Notes under the pieces: generated by a model | Told to the model about the DNA's origin: nothing | What the model saw: only the letters and a program-made list of their open reading frames with translations | Database searches by the model: none | In this document: piece by piece, positions 1-8,603 of the stretch | How positions within the stretch are numbered: the stretch's first letter is position 1 | How the letters are laid out: each line of letters starts with the position of its first letter | Origin: an uncultured Lachnospiraceae bacterium | GTDB taxonomy: Bacteria; Bacillota; Clostridia; Lachnospirales; Lachnospiraceae | Assembly (NCBI GenBank): GCA_900315055.1 | Contig: OMXP01000014.1 | Span: 1 to 50,149, forward strand | Reading direction: 5' to 3' | Length of the DNA: 50,149 nt | Position numbers and translations under genes: made by a program

Positions 1-114
1 ACCAGTCTCTGCATTAACTATTGAAACCGCCGTATACCGAACGGTACGTACGTTGCGGTGTGAGAGGACGGGGGTTAATCTCCCCCTCCTACTCGATACA
101 GAAAGGAAAAATCA

Positions 115-870
115 ATGGTCAGGATTCTTCTTCACGGCTGCTCCGGCCGCATGGGGCACATCATCACGGATCTGGTATCAAAGGACGTGGACTGCGAGAT
201 CGTCGCGGGTGTCGATGCCTTCGGCGAGGCGTACAGCCGCTATCCGGTCCACAGAACGCTGGACGAGGTGACGGAGGAGGCCGATGTGGTCATCGACTTC
301 TCGAACGCAAAGGCAGTCGACGGACTGCTCTCCTGGTGCGCGGCAAAGAAGGTGCCGGCTGTTGTCTGCACGACGGGCCTTTCAAGAGCCCAGGTGGAAA
401 ACCTCGAGAAGACCGCAGAGCAGGTGGCCATCCTTCGCTCTGCCAACATGTCCATCGGCATCAACCTGATCCTGAACGTCCTCAAAGAGGTCGCTCCGCA
501 GCTCGAGGCCGCAGGCTTTGACTGCGAGATCGTGGAGAAGCACCACAACCAGAAGCTCGATGCGCCCTCCGGCACGGCACTTGCCCTCGCCGATGCGGTG
601 AACTCCGCGGATAAGAAGGACTACGACTACGTCTATGACCGTTCCGCACGGCGCGAGAAGAGACCGGACAATGAGATCGGCATCTCCTCGGTAAGAGGCG
701 GCACGATCGTCGGCGATCACGACGTCATCTTTGCGGGAGAGGACGAGGTCATCACGTTCTCCCACCGGGCATACTCGAGAGCACTGTTCGGCAAGGGTGC
801 AATCACGGCGGCAAAGTTCCTTGCGGGCAAGAAGCCGGGGCTGTACTCCATGCAGGACGCTCTTGCGTAA
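115..870 (+). CDS. dapB: 4-hydroxy-tetrahydrodipicolinate reductase
   Basis: Cytosolic NAD(P)H-dependent reductase of the diaminopimelate/lysine pathway. The 251 residues begin with a nucleotide-binding loop GCSGRMG (8-14). The family signature EKHHNQKLDAPSGTA lies at 141-155 and holds the catalytic His pair and Lys. DFSNA (61-65) and CTTG (85-88) are the usual cofactor-side motifs, and VRGGTIVGDH is the substrate-side loop. Length is normal for the family. The start is supported by AGGA about 8 nt upstream. dapA would be expected upstream and would lie outside the window. hisA follows after 9 nt, so the two are probably co-transcribed up to the terminator at 1696. Confidence 0.95.
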   Translation: MVRILLHGCSGRMGHIITDLVSKDVDCEIVAGVDAFGEAYSRYPVHRTLDEVTEEADVVIDFSNAKAVDGLLSWCAAKKVPAVVCTTGLSRAQVENLEKTAEQVAILRSANMSIGINLILNVLKEVAPQLEAAGFDCEIVEKHHNQKLDAPSGTALALADAVNSADKKDYDYVYDRSARREKRPDNEIGISSVRGGTIVGDHDVIFAGEDEVITFSHRAYSRALFGKGAITAAKFLAGKKPGLYSMQDALA

Positions 871-879
871 AGGCGCGCC

Positions 880-1683
880 ATGAGACTTCGCCCCTGTATC
901 GATATCCACGACGGGAAGGTCAAGCAGATCGTCGGGGGATCGATTGATGACAAAAACAGAACCGCCCTCACCCAGAACTTTGTCTCCCGCAAAGATGCCG
1001 CCTTCTACGCGGATCTCTACCGGGAAAAGAACCTTCCGGGCGGGCACATCATTCTCCTGAATGCGAAGGGGACACCGGAGTATGAGGAGGACAGAAAGCA
1101 GGCGCTCTTAGCCCTCAAAGCCTATCCCGGCGGCATGATGATCGGCGGCGGGATAAGCCCTAAGACTGCAGGAGAGTTCCTTGACGCCGGCGCAAGTCAC
1201 GTCATCGTGACAAGCTACGTGTTCCGGGACGGGAAGCTTGACCGGGAGAAGCTCTCCGAAATGCTTTCTGCGGTCGGAAAGGAACACCTTGTTCTCGACC
1301 TTTCCTGCAGGAAGAAGATCGATGATGCGGGAAACGAGCACTTCCTTGTGGTCACCGACCGCTGGCAGAAGTTTACGGAGCTTGAGGTCACCATGGAAAC
1401 CCTGACAGAGCTCTCCTCTTCCTGCGATGAGTTCCTGATCCACGCGGCGGATGTCGAGGGGAAGAAGGCCGGCATCGAGGAGCCCCTCTGCAGGGTCCTT
1501 GGAGCCTTCCAGGAGGCCACGGGCTTTCCCGTGACCTATGCAGGCGGGGTCCACAGCCTGGACGATGTAAGGCTCCTGAAACGCCTCTCAGACGGGCACC
1601 TCGACTTTACGGTGGGATCCGCCCTCGATCTGTTCGGCGGGAAGCTCTCTCTGGAGGAGCTCATCGCTGCAGCAAACGAATAG
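880..1683 (+). CDS. hisA: Phosphoribosylformimino-AICAR ribotide isomerase, eukaryotic-type HisA
   Basis: Isomerase of histidine biosynthesis acting on ProFAR, a (beta/alpha)8 barrel. The 267 residues open with MRLRPCIDIHDGKVKQIVGG, giving the first catalytic Asp (CIDIHDG). Phosphate-binding loops are visible as IGGGI and, near the C-terminus, YAGGVHS and VGSAL. The long insert with LDLSCRKK and the overall spacing match the eukaryotic/fungal-type HisA rather than the roughly 240-residue bacterial type. This version is known in some Clostridia. It stands apart from other his genes and follows dapB by 9 nt. It ends at a strong terminator. The family call is firm; the subtype call comes from recognising the sequence. 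Confidence 0.9.
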   Translation: MRLRPCIDIHDGKVKQIVGGSIDDKNRTALTQNFVSRKDAAFYADLYREKNLPGGHIILLNAKGTPEYEEDRKQALLALKAYPGGMMIGGGISPKTAGEFLDAGASHVIVTSYVFRDGKLDREKLSEMLSAVGKEHLVLDLSCRKKIDDAGNEHFLVVTDRWQKFTELEVTMETLTELSSSCDEFLIHAADVEGKKAGIEEPLCRVLGAFQEATGFPVTYAGGVHSLDDVRLLKRLSDGHLDFTVGSALDLFGGKLSLEELIAAANE

Positions 1684-1695
1684 CAGAAGATAAGA

Positions 1696-1737
1696 AAAGA
1701 CCGTCAGCACCGGGTGTCCGGTACTGGCGGTCTTTTT
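1696..1737. terminator. Bidirectional terminator between hisA and cspA
   Basis: An 18-bp stem (AAAGACCG...ACCGG against CCGGT...CGGTCTTT, with wobbles) closes a GTGT loop. It is followed by TTTTT on the plus strand and, read backwards, by TTTTC on the minus strand. It sits between the converging hisA and cspA genes. Confidence 0.85.
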
Positions 1738-1827
1738 GCACCACTGAAATGATCTAAACTAGTAAAGAACAATGAATCAAAAGGTTCTGTCCGCTCGATT
1801 TAGGGTCATACTGGGTTGTGCGTTGGA

Positions 1828-2046
1828 TTACTGCTTGTTTGCCTTTCTGGTCACGGTGACGTTGACAGCCTGAGGTCCCTTCTGGCCCTGCTGAACGTCA
1901 TACTCGCACTCATCGCCCTCGTCCAGGGTCTTGAAGCCTTCCATGTTCAGTCCGGAATAGTGGACGAAAACATCATGGCCTTCAGAGTCCGAAATAAAGC
2001 CGTAGCCCTTCTGGTTATTGAACCACTTAACAGTTCCCTTGTTCAT
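1828..2046 (-). CDS. cspA: Cold-shock protein, CspA family
   Basis: Small single-stranded nucleic-acid-binding RNA chaperone of 72 residues, made of a single OB-fold cold-shock domain. RNP1 is KGYGFI (13-18) and RNP2 is VFVHY (26-30). The N-terminus [10 protein letters not shown] is typical. GGAGG lies 8-9 nt before the ATG. The gene is monocistronic: it converges on hisA and is separated from the upstream same-strand membrane protein gene by about 180 bp. That gap carries a possible promoter and leaves a 5' UTR of about 60 nt. Which csp paralogue this is cannot be told from the window. Confidence 0.95.
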   Translation of the reverse strand: MNKGTVKWFNNQKGYGFISDSEGHDVFVHYSGLNMEGFKTLDEGDECEYDVQQGQKGPQAVNVTVTRKANKQ

Positions 2047-2107
2047 TGTGAAACTACCTCCAAAAAAGAATTACAAGTGCCGCTGCGTCCTTTTGTCTGT
2101 TTCGTTA

Positions 2108-2137
2108 ATTACAACAAAACAGAAAAGTACACAACAA
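2108..2137 (-). promoter_or_regulatory. Possible cspA promoter
   Basis: On the minus strand TTGTTG is followed after 18 bp by TGTAAT. Match to the sigma-A consensus is moderate, and no other candidate in the gap is better. Confidence 0.3.
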
Positions 2138-2193
2138 AGTGACAATAACACAGGCTCGGTCGATTGTAAAGGTTTTTGCGCTGTGTGCATCTG

Positions 2194-2215
2194 CCGAAAA
2201 TCCGCAGGATTTCGG
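2194..2215 (-). terminator. Hairpin after the YfhO-family gene
   Basis: CCGAAAATCC and GGATTTCGG pair around a 3-nt loop just downstream of the membrane protein stop codon. No clear U-tract follows on the minus strand, so this is at best an imperfect terminator. Confidence 0.35.
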
Positions 2216-2229
2216 GTCACATTTGAGCG

Positions 2230-4887
2230 TTACTTCCCTTGCTTTTGCCGGCGTTTCTTCTGCGGAATGACCTCTCCGGAGGGGAGAAAATAAAGCCCTG
2301 CAACAACGCCGACGGCGATCACGGAAAGGCCGATGCCTGCAGACAGGTGTGCCGGGGTATAGGTGAAGCGGATCTCATGGACACCTGCCGGCACGCGGAT
2401 GGCCATAAGGCCCCAGTCTGCCCTTACGATATCCGTCTCCTGCCCGTCGACACAGGCCGTAAAGCCATCGTCATAGGGGACGGAGAGAAAAAGAAGAGAC
2501 TCCTTCGCAAGGTCTGCGGTCGTTGCATGGAAGCCACTGTTGTCGAACACGAACGACGTGCAGCCGGTTGCGGCTCTCTCGTCGCAGTTTGCAAGGAACG
2601 CATCGGATCCCGTGTTGAAGGAGAGGGTGTTAGTATCCTCGCTCACAAGATCGCGGACCTCTTCTGCCACCTCATCGGAGAGGACAATGTCCTTTACAAG
2701 CAGGCGGTCACGGGTCAGCGACGAGTCGATCGCCGCGTAGTCCTCTTCCGTGATGTAGGAGTCGAAGGTAAAGCCCATCGGGATGAAGTGCTCATTCTCG
2801 TAGATCGTGTAGCCTGCCGCATCGTCCTGACCGGCTTTTGCATAGCCGATGAGGCCGCCCTTGCCGTCATACGTATCTTCCTCGTCCTGGTGAATGATGT
2901 CGTTCTCCAGGTAGCAGCGAAGGGAGAGGATTGCGCGGGCACCCTGATGGCTGAAGTTCATCTTGGAGTCGACGCTCCTGCTGATGCCGATGCCGGCGTA
3001 GAAGTCGACAATCGATGGCGTGACCGTGGACTCGAAGCAGTGGATGGTCGGATACCCCCAGGCCATCTCGTAGTTCGTGCTTGTCCCGTCGCCCTCAATG
3101 CGGAAGAACTGTCCGTCGGCAAGGGTGGCGGCGTCATCGCCGGTGTAGGCGTATCCCATCGCGGCCTTCAGGTCCTCGTTCGAGATGCCGGGGAGTGTCG
3201 GCACGTTTTCGAGCATCTGTTTCTGCCACTTGAAGCCGCCGGTCCGTGCGATGATCGTATTGCCGGCAAGAAGCACCGACATCGTTGCGGCAAGGCACCC
3301 GGCGGTGACGCAGACAAGAGACGACTTGGTCAGGAGCCCCTGCGGCCCTGCGGGCTTTCCGGTCTTTACCGGGAAGACGTGGTACTGCCGCTCGTCTGAA
3401 TCCTTCGGAATCCAGGCCGGCTTACAGATGACAAGGGCGCCGAAGGCAAGGCTTACCGCCGTCCCCAGGAGCTCGCACCAGAACATGATCGGGTGCTCGA
3501 TGAGGGCAAGGAACTCGATCTCCCCGGCATCGTTCTTCGAGGGAAGAAGGAAGATCGCGGTGAAGATCACGACCATGAGGACACAGAAGAGATACCCGCG
3601 GATCAGCTCCTTCTGATCGGCCTTTTCCAGTTCCTCCACGGTGATGAGGATCATGAACAGCACCGGCATGTAGTACCAGCGCGCGTAGTATTCCTCATTG
3701 AGTGCTGCAAAGATGCTGTTGCAGATCGGGATGGCGGCAAGGAAGGCGCACAGAATGAGCAGGCGCTTCTTCCAGTCCTTCTGTCCGCGCCTCACGCGGA
3801 AGTAGGCTATGACGCCGGCGATTGCAAAGCAGGGGATGAAGGCGGCAAGGGAGGAGTTCTTGATCTCACTGTTCGTAAAGAGCGTGCCGCGCCCGATGCA
3901 GTCGTTCACCATGAACAGGGACTTCAGGATGGCAAGGGGTGTTGTCTGCTCCATGTAGGTCACCATGTCGTAGCCGTAGAGATGCTCCGAGATCCTGGTG
4001 TTGCCGGTCAGGATATCGATTACCTGCACAAGGAAAAACGCAGCGATCGAAAGTCCGAGAAGACCGCGGAAGATGAGGCACCCGATCTGGCGGAAGACAT
4101 CCTTTGCACGGCGCCCGGTTCCGATCACAAAGCGGACGAGGTAGTAGAGCACAAAGAAGATCACCTGCCCGTAAAAGAAGAAGTAGTTGATGACGGACAT
4201 CAGGGCGCAAAGAAGCGTAAAGAACAGAAGGCTTCTTTTATAGCGCTTCCTGTCCGGGATCACAAGACCTGCTCCGAAGACATCGGGATCCATGCCGTCC
4301 TCCCGCATTCTGCGTCCTGCCTCAAGGGCGATGCCGTCGTTTACGAGATCCTCGAAGGCAGAGAGGAAGAGCGGGAAGAAACACACCGCGTCATGGAAGT
4401 GCTGGAACACGATGTTCGTTGCGTTGAAGCCGCAGAAGGCATAGAGCAGGGCTCCGGTCAGGGCTCCCTTCTCCGTCTTCGTGTATCGCTTAAAGTAGTG
4501 AAAAGCGGTGACCATCGCCGTGCCGTACTTGAGGCTCTCAAAGACGGGGAGCATGTACGGGATCCACGTCTCCGGGAAGAGACAGGAGAACCAGAAGAAC
4601 GGACTTCCCCACAGGTAGAACGCAAACGCGCCGCCCATGCTGGATCCCAGATCCACGTGGGAGTTCCAGAAGAGGTTCCCGTTCCGGACCGCCCGGTGGG
4701 CGAGAAGATAGAAGGGCACCTGCTGCACGTTGTAGTCACCGTAGTAGAAGAAAATCCCGCGGTGATAAATGAGAAAAGGAAGCACCGCAGCAAGATACAG
4801 CAGCACTCCCCCGAAAAAGATGGCAACATACGAATAGGAAGAGCGGCTGATGCGGCCGCCCTTCGCCCTGGTATTTAGTCTTATCAT
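2230..4887 (-). CDS. YfhO-family polytopic membrane protein
   Basis: Large integral membrane protein of 885 residues with many hydrophobic segments. It has a GDYNVQQVPFY motif near residues 50-60 after the first membrane span, a hallmark of the YfhO family (Pfam PF09586). Family members are linked to cell-surface glycosylation, for example lipoteichoic-acid modification, but the role here is an inference. After the membrane half there is a roughly 300-residue extracellular region, and the last span lies near the C-terminus followed by a basic tail. Its start overlaps the stop of the TrpR-like gene by 4 nt (ATGA), so the two form an operon and are probably translationally coupled. Confidence 0.85.
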   Translation of the reverse strand: MIRLNTRAKGGRISRSSYSYVAIFFGGVLLYLAAVLPFLIYHRGIFFYYGDYNVQQVPFYLLAHRAVRNGNLFWNSHVDLGSSMGGAFAFYLWGSPFFWFSCLFPETWIPYMLPVFESLKYGTAMVTAFHYFKRYTKTEKGALTGALLYAFCGFNATNIVFQHFHDAVCFFPLFLSAFEDLVNDGIALEAGRRMREDGMDPDVFGAGLVIPDRKRYKRSLLFFTLLCALMSVINYFFFYGQVIFFVLYYLVRFVIGTGRRAKDVFRQIGCLIFRGLLGLSIAAFFLVQVIDILTGNTRISEHLYGYDMVTYMEQTTPLAILKSLFMVNDCIGRGTLFTNSEIKNSSLAAFIPCFAIAGVIAYFRVRRGQKDWKKRLLILCAFLAAIPICNSIFAALNEEYYARWYYMPVLFMILITVEELEKADQKELIRGYLFCVLMVVIFTAIFLLPSKNDAGEIEFLALIEHPIMFWCELLGTAVSLAFGALVICKPAWIPKDSDERQYHVFPVKTGKPAGPQGLLTKSSLVCVTAGCLAATMSVLLAGNTIIARTGGFKWQKQMLENVPTLPGISNEDLKAAMGYAYTGDDAATLADGQFFRIEGDGTSTNYEMAWGYPTIHCFESTVTPSIVDFYAGIGISRSVDSKMNFSHQGARAILSLRCYLENDIIHQDEEDTYDGKGGLIGYAKAGQDDAAGYTIYENEHFIPMGFTFDSYITEEDYAAIDSSLTRDRLLVKDIVLSDEVAEEVRDLVSEDTNTLSFNTGSDAFLANCDERAATGCTSFVFDNSGFHATTADLAKESLLFLSVPYDDGFTACVDGQETDIVRADWGLMAIRVPAGVHEIRFTYTPAHLSAGIGLSVIAVGVVAGLYFLPSGEVIPQKKRRQKQGK

Positions 4888-5186
4888 ACCTGACTGTTTT
4901 TCTCCTCCAGACGGGAGAAGACCATCTCATACCCGTCGTTTCCGTAGTTCAGAGAGCGCCCGACACGGCTGATCGTCGCCGTCGAGGCACCGGTCTTGTT
5001 TGCGATCTCGAGGTAGGTCTCGTGATCCCGGAGCATCTTTGCGACCTCAAAGCGCTGCGATAAGGACAGCAGTTCGTTTACGGTGCACAGATCCTCAAAG
5101 AAAGCGTAGCACTCCTCTTTTGTCTTCAGCGAAAGAAACGCGTCGAACAGCTCATCCACTGCCGGCGTGTGAATCTTGTTATTCAT
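4884..5186 (-). CDS. TrpR-like regulator, YerC/YecD family
   Basis: DNA-binding protein of 100 residues in the TrpR superfamily. The helix-turn-helix is around TYLEIANKTGASTATISRVGRSLNYG, where the typical ISRV recognition helix and the trailing GNDGY are visible. I chose the ATG at 5186 because GGAGG lies about 8 nt upstream; an earlier in-frame ATG at 5204 has no such site. In Firmicutes a member of this family has been proposed to regulate histidine biosynthesis. A hisA lies 3 kb away, but a link here is speculation. It is the first gene of a two-gene operon with the YfhO-type membrane protein. Confidence 0.85.
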   Translation of the reverse strand: MNNKIHTPAVDELFDAFLSLKTKEECYAFFEDLCTVNELLSLSQRFEVAKMLRDHETYLEIANKTGASTATISRVGRSLNYGNDGYEMVFSRLEEKNSQV

Positions 5187-5199
5187 ACGAACCCTCCTT

Positions 5200-5213
5200 G
5201 GCACAGACGTGCC
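5200..5213 (-). promoter_or_regulatory. Dyad immediately upstream of the yerC-like RBS
   Basis: GGCAC and GTGCC pair around a 4-nt spacer just before the GGAGG of the TrpR-like gene. It could be a short mRNA hairpin near the ribosome site or an autoregulatory operator. Nothing else supports either reading. Confidence 0.35.
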
Positions 5214-5327
5214 GGAGTTGATTTTACCCCTTTAGCGCATAAAAGTACAGACTTGACGGCAATCCCTGTCCTGTGCCGGGGCGATACTGCTTTTCCCTTC
5301 CGCAAATCTGCTTTTCCTATTTTTTCC

Positions 5328-5356
5328 TTGTAAACACAGGCAGGCGGTGCTACCAT
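5328..5356 (+). promoter_or_regulatory. Possible promoter of the ACT-hom-lysC cluster
   Basis: TTGTAA, 17 bp, TACCAT. Both boxes match 4 of 6 consensus positions. A 6-bp hairpin (GTCCGC/GCGGAC, 5377-5393) follows in the presumed leader. Confidence 0.3.
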
Positions 5357-5413
5357 ATCGGCTGTGACGCACAAATGTCCGCTTACTGCGGACAGCGCGG
5401 AATGGAGAACAGC

Positions 5414-5857
5414 ATGTCGTCAGAGTTCTACGTGGTTCGACGGGAGGCACTCCCGGAGGTACTGCTGAAAGTCGTGGAAGTGAACAGGCTTCTGGCCCTC
5501 GGAAAGGTATCCACCGTCGGTGAGGCGACCAGACAGGTCGGAATCAGCCGGAGTTCCTACTATAAATTTAAGAACTGCATCGAGGAGTTCCATGACTCCC
5601 TTCAGGGAACCACCCTGACGCTTCTCATGGAGATCACCGACGAGACCGGTGTCCTGTCCGACATTCTGAAGGTCATCGCACAGAACAAGGCGAATATCCT
5701 GACCATTCACCAGTCCATTCCGATGAGCGGCGTGGCATCGGTTTCCATCAGTATCCAGATCCTGGAGGGAACGGGCGATGCGAGCGGGCTCATCGAGGAG
5801 CTGAACGCCCTGAACGGGGTGCAGCGCGTCAGGGTGAGCGGCAGGAACGGAGCATAG
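5414..5857 (+). CDS. UPF0735 family ACT domain protein (PheB-like)
   Basis: Cytosolic protein of 147 residues. The N-terminal part, EFYVVRREALPEVLLKVVE, leads into a short helix-turn-helix-like stretch (GISRSSYYKFK), followed by a C-terminal ACT domain (TLLMEITDETGVLSDILKVI). This is the UPF0735/PheB layout. ACT domains bind amino acids, and in many Firmicutes this gene sits directly before homoserine dehydrogenase, as here (23 nt before hom). That suggests it senses or regulates flux through the aspartate pathway, but no activity is established. The start at 5414 is preferred: GGAG sits 6 nt upstream, and family members begin at this point. An alternative ATG lies at 5402. Confidence 0.85.
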   Translation: MSSEFYVVRREALPEVLLKVVEVNRLLALGKVSTVGEATRQVGISRSSYYKFKNCIEEFHDSLQGTTLTLLMEITDETGVLSDILKVIAQNKANILTIHQSIPMSGVASVSISIQILEGTGDASGLIEELNALNGVQRVRVSGRNGA

Positions 5858-5880
5858 AAAAGAAAGAGAAGGTGGCAAGC

Positions 5881-7134
5881 ATGATTGAAACAGCAATCCT
5901 TGGTTTCGGCACGGTCGGCAGCGGCGTAGCCGAGGTCATTGACAGAAACCAGAAGCAGATTCAGAGGGATCTGCCGGAGGGACTCCATGTGAAGTACATC
6001 CTGGACCTTCGGGATTTCCCGGACTCCCCCTATGCGGACCGTGTCGTTCACGACATCAACGTGATCCTCGATGACCCGGAAGTCAGGATCGTCTGTGAGA
6101 CGATGGGAGGCAAGGAACCGGCCTTCACCTTCTCGAAGCAGTGCCTCGAGCGGGGCAAGAGCGTGTGCACCTCCAACAAGGAGCTCGTCGATGCCCTCGG
6201 CGGAAAGCTTGCGGTCATCGCAAAGGAGCACAACTGCTCCTACCTCTTTGAAGCATCGGTCGGCGGCGGCATCCCGATTCTCCGGCCCCTTCGCACCTCG
6301 TTCTCCCAGGAGTTCATCACCGATGTCGTCGGCATCCTGAACGGCACGACGAACTACATCCTGACCAAGATGGAGGCCGAGGACCTCGACTTCGACGTGG
6401 CCTTAAAGCAGGCTCAGGACAACGGTTTTGCAGAGCGCAATCCCGAGGCGGATATCGAGGGCTATGATCCCTGCAGAAAGATCGCGATTCTCGCTTCCCT
6501 TGTCACCGGCGGGAACGTGAAGTTCTCTCAGGTCCCCTGCGAGGGCATCTCGAAGATCGACAAGAATGACCTGAAGTACGCAAGAAAGATCCACCGCGCG
6601 GTGAAGCTCCTTGGCGTCTGCCACCACGATCAGGCATCGAATCAGGTCTATGTGTGCACGGCTCCCTACCTTGTCAGTGAGGGTCACCCGCTCTATGCGG
6701 TCAACGACGTGTTCAACGGCATTCTCGTCCGCGGCAACATGGTCGGCGATCTGATGTTCTACGGCTCCGGCGCGGGCAAGCTCCCGACGGCATCGGCTGT
6801 CGTATCGGACGTTGTCGAGGAGGCACAGACCCTCGGCCGGAACATCAACATCGGTCTGAACAACACCGATGCGGATCTCATGGATCCCTCGAATGTGCGG
6901 GAGCAGTACTTTATCCGCACCACAAAGGAAGATGAGAAGACCGTAAAGGAAGTCTTCGGCGATGTCATTGCCGTCTCCATCCCGGAGGTCACGGATGAGT
7001 TCGCATTCGTCACCAGCGAGATGAACGAGCGGGAGAAGGACGCCAAGATCGAAAAGCTTGCCGGCTTCAGGAAGGCCATTCGTCTTCTCGGCAGGTTTGA
7101 CCTTGACTCCCCCGAGCAGTCGGCACAGGCCTGA
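5881..7134 (+). CDS. hom: Homoserine dehydrogenase
   Basis: NAD(P)H-dependent reduction of aspartate semialdehyde to homoserine, leading to Thr, Met and Ile. The 417 residues open with the Rossmann motif GFGTVGSG. The central catalytic region contains NGTTNYILTKM and NPEADIEGYDPCRKIAILASL, which supplies the conserved Asp and Lys. The C-terminal section (about 345-410) has the look of a regulatory ACT domain (YFIRTTKEDE, AFVTSEMN). ATG 5881 has AAGG 8 nt upstream; an in-frame GTG 9 nt earlier overlaps that site and is less likely. It lies between the ACT protein and lysC on the same strand. Confidence 0.95.
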   Translation: MIETAILGFGTVGSGVAEVIDRNQKQIQRDLPEGLHVKYILDLRDFPDSPYADRVVHDINVILDDPEVRIVCETMGGKEPAFTFSKQCLERGKSVCTSNKELVDALGGKLAVIAKEHNCSYLFEASVGGGIPILRPLRTSFSQEFITDVVGILNGTTNYILTKMEAEDLDFDVALKQAQDNGFAERNPEADIEGYDPCRKIAILASLVTGGNVKFSQVPCEGISKIDKNDLKYARKIHRAVKLLGVCHHDQASNQVYVCTAPYLVSEGHPLYAVNDVFNGILVRGNMVGDLMFYGSGAGKLPTASAVVSDVVEEAQTLGRNINIGLNNTDADLMDPSNVREQYFIRTTKEDEKTVKEVFGDVIAVSIPEVTDEFAFVTSEMNEREKDAKIEKLAGFRKAIRLLGRFDLDSPEQSAQA

Positions 7135-7178
7135 AGGTCAAAGATCGGATCGAAAAACAATAAAGAAGGTACATTCCA

Positions 7179-8501
7179 ATGATAAAGGTGGTTAAATTCG
7201 GCGGCTCTTCCCTTGCGGATGCGAAGCAGTTTGAAAAGGTCGGGGAGATCATTCATGCGGATCCCTCCCGCGTGTTTGTGGTTCCCTCCGCACCGGGAAA
7301 ACGGTTCTCGGGCGATACGAAGGTGACGGACCTTCTGTACCGCTGCTATGACCTTGCGGTGGCAGGGAAGGATTTCACGGACCCGTTCCGGGAAATCCAG
7401 TCCCGCTACAATGAAATCATCAAGGGACTCCAGCTGTCGTTTTCTCTGGAAGATCAGTTTGCGCTCATCGAGGAAGAGCTGAAGAAGGAGCACCCATCCA
7501 GAGACTTCATCGCATCCCGCGGTGAAAACCTGAACGGGCGCGTCATGGCGCAGTACCTGGGCTTTGCCTTCATCGATCCCGCCGAGGCGATCTTCTTTGA
7601 TGAGAACGGCCTGTGGGACGAGGAGAAGACAAGAGCTGCCCTGGCACCGAAGCTCAGGGAGACCGGCAAGGCCGTGATCCCCGGATTCTACGGGTGCGAT
7701 GTCAAAGGAAACGTGAAGACGTTCTCCCGCGGCGGATCGGATATCACGGGCTCCATCGTCGCCGGTGCGTGCCGTGCCGATGTCTACGAGAACTGGACCG
7801 ATGTGTCCGGCTGCCTTGCTGCGGATCCCCGCATCGTGCAGGATCCGGTGCCGATCAAGACGATTACCTACAAGGAGCTGCGTGAGCTCTCCTACATGGG
7901 TGCCTCCGTGCTCCATGAGGATGCGATCTTCCCGGTCCGCAAGGAGGGGATTCCGATCAACATCCGCAACACCAACCGCCCGCAGGACGACGGCACCTGG
8001 ATCGTCGAGTCCACCTGCCAGAAGACGGGATATACGATCACCGGCATCGCAGGCAAGAAGGATTTCTGTGCGGTGCTGATCTCCAAGGATCAGATGAACA
8101 CCGAGGTCGGCTTCTGCCGCAAGGTGCTGCAGGCCTTTGAGGACAACGGCATCTCGATTGAGCACATGCCCTCCGGCATTGATACGATGACGGTTGTCGT
8201 CCACGAGAGCGAGTTCATGGACAAGGAGCAGCAGGTGGTCTCCGAGATCCACCGCCTTGCCCGTCCGGACTCCATTGAGATCGAGGCGGATCTTGCGCTC
8301 ATCGCCGTCGTGGGACGCGGCATGAAGAGCAACCGCGGCACCGCAGGCAGGATCTTCGCATCCCTTGCCCATGCCCATGTGAACGTCCGCATGATCGATC
8401 AGGGAAGCTCCGAGCTGAACATCATCATCGGCGTCGAGAACAAGGACTTCGAGAAGGCCATCCGCGCAATCTACGCGATCTTCGTGGAGACACAGCTGTA
8501 A
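7179..8501 (+). CDS. lysC: Aspartate kinase
   Basis: Phosphorylates aspartate, the first step to Lys, Thr, Met and diaminopimelate. The 440 residues start with KFGGSS (6-11), contain ASRGE and the kinase signature FSRGGSDITGS, and end with two tandem ACT domains that normally bind the feedback amino acid (from about residue 290, near GITGIAGKKDFCAVL-type sequence, and from about 370, near LIAVVGRGMKS). GAAGG lies about 8 nt before the ATG. It is 44 nt after hom with no terminator between, so co-transcription is likely. I saw no lysine riboswitch upstream. A strong terminator follows. Confidence 0.95.
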   Translation: MIKVVKFGGSSLADAKQFEKVGEIIHADPSRVFVVPSAPGKRFSGDTKVTDLLYRCYDLAVAGKDFTDPFREIQSRYNEIIKGLQLSFSLEDQFALIEEELKKEHPSRDFIASRGENLNGRVMAQYLGFAFIDPAEAIFFDENGLWDEEKTRAALAPKLRETGKAVIPGFYGCDVKGNVKTFSRGGSDITGSIVAGACRADVYENWTDVSGCLAADPRIVQDPVPIKTITYKELRELSYMGASVLHEDAIFPVRKEGIPINIRNTNRPQDDGTWIVESTCQKTGYTITGIAGKKDFCAVLISKDQMNTEVGFCRKVLQAFEDNGISIEHMPSGIDTMTVVVHESEFMDKEQQVVSEIHRLARPDSIEIEADLALIAVVGRGMKSNRGTAGRIFASLAHAHVNVRMIDQGSSELNIIIGVENKDFEKAIRAIYAIFVETQL

Positions 8502-8552
8502 GGAACAAGGCACCTGTAAAGGCAGCCTGAAAGACCAGCATACGACAGAGAG

Positions 8553-8590
8553 AAGGATCCGGGACAGGCGTAACGTTCCGGATCCTTTTT
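8553..8590 (+). terminator. Terminator after lysC
   Basis: AAGGATCCGG pairs with CCGGATCCTT, extended by GAC/GTT, and TTTTT follows. It lies directly against the ribosome site of the next gene. Confidence 0.85.
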
Positions 8591-8603
8591 GCGGGAAGAG
8601 ACC

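Noticed and set aside
64..104. GGGGG-TTAATCT-CCCCC hairpin flanked by GAGGA/TCCTxCTC, resembling a tRNA T-arm
   Set aside because: The loop lacks the TTCRANY pattern and no acceptor, D or anticodon arms can be placed. It may be a hairpin before dapB, but a tRNA is not supported.
1..114. Lysine riboswitch before dapB, or before lysC
   Set aside because: None of the conserved L-box core segments are recognisable in either place, and the upstream part of the dapB leader is outside the window.
6759..8513. Very long open frame on the minus strand opposite hom and lysC (also opposite trpB, and on the plus strand opposite the YfhO-family gene)
   Set aside because: The frames mirror the codon structure of well-identified genes, have no RBS and no family resemblance. 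They are by-products of G+C-rich third positions.
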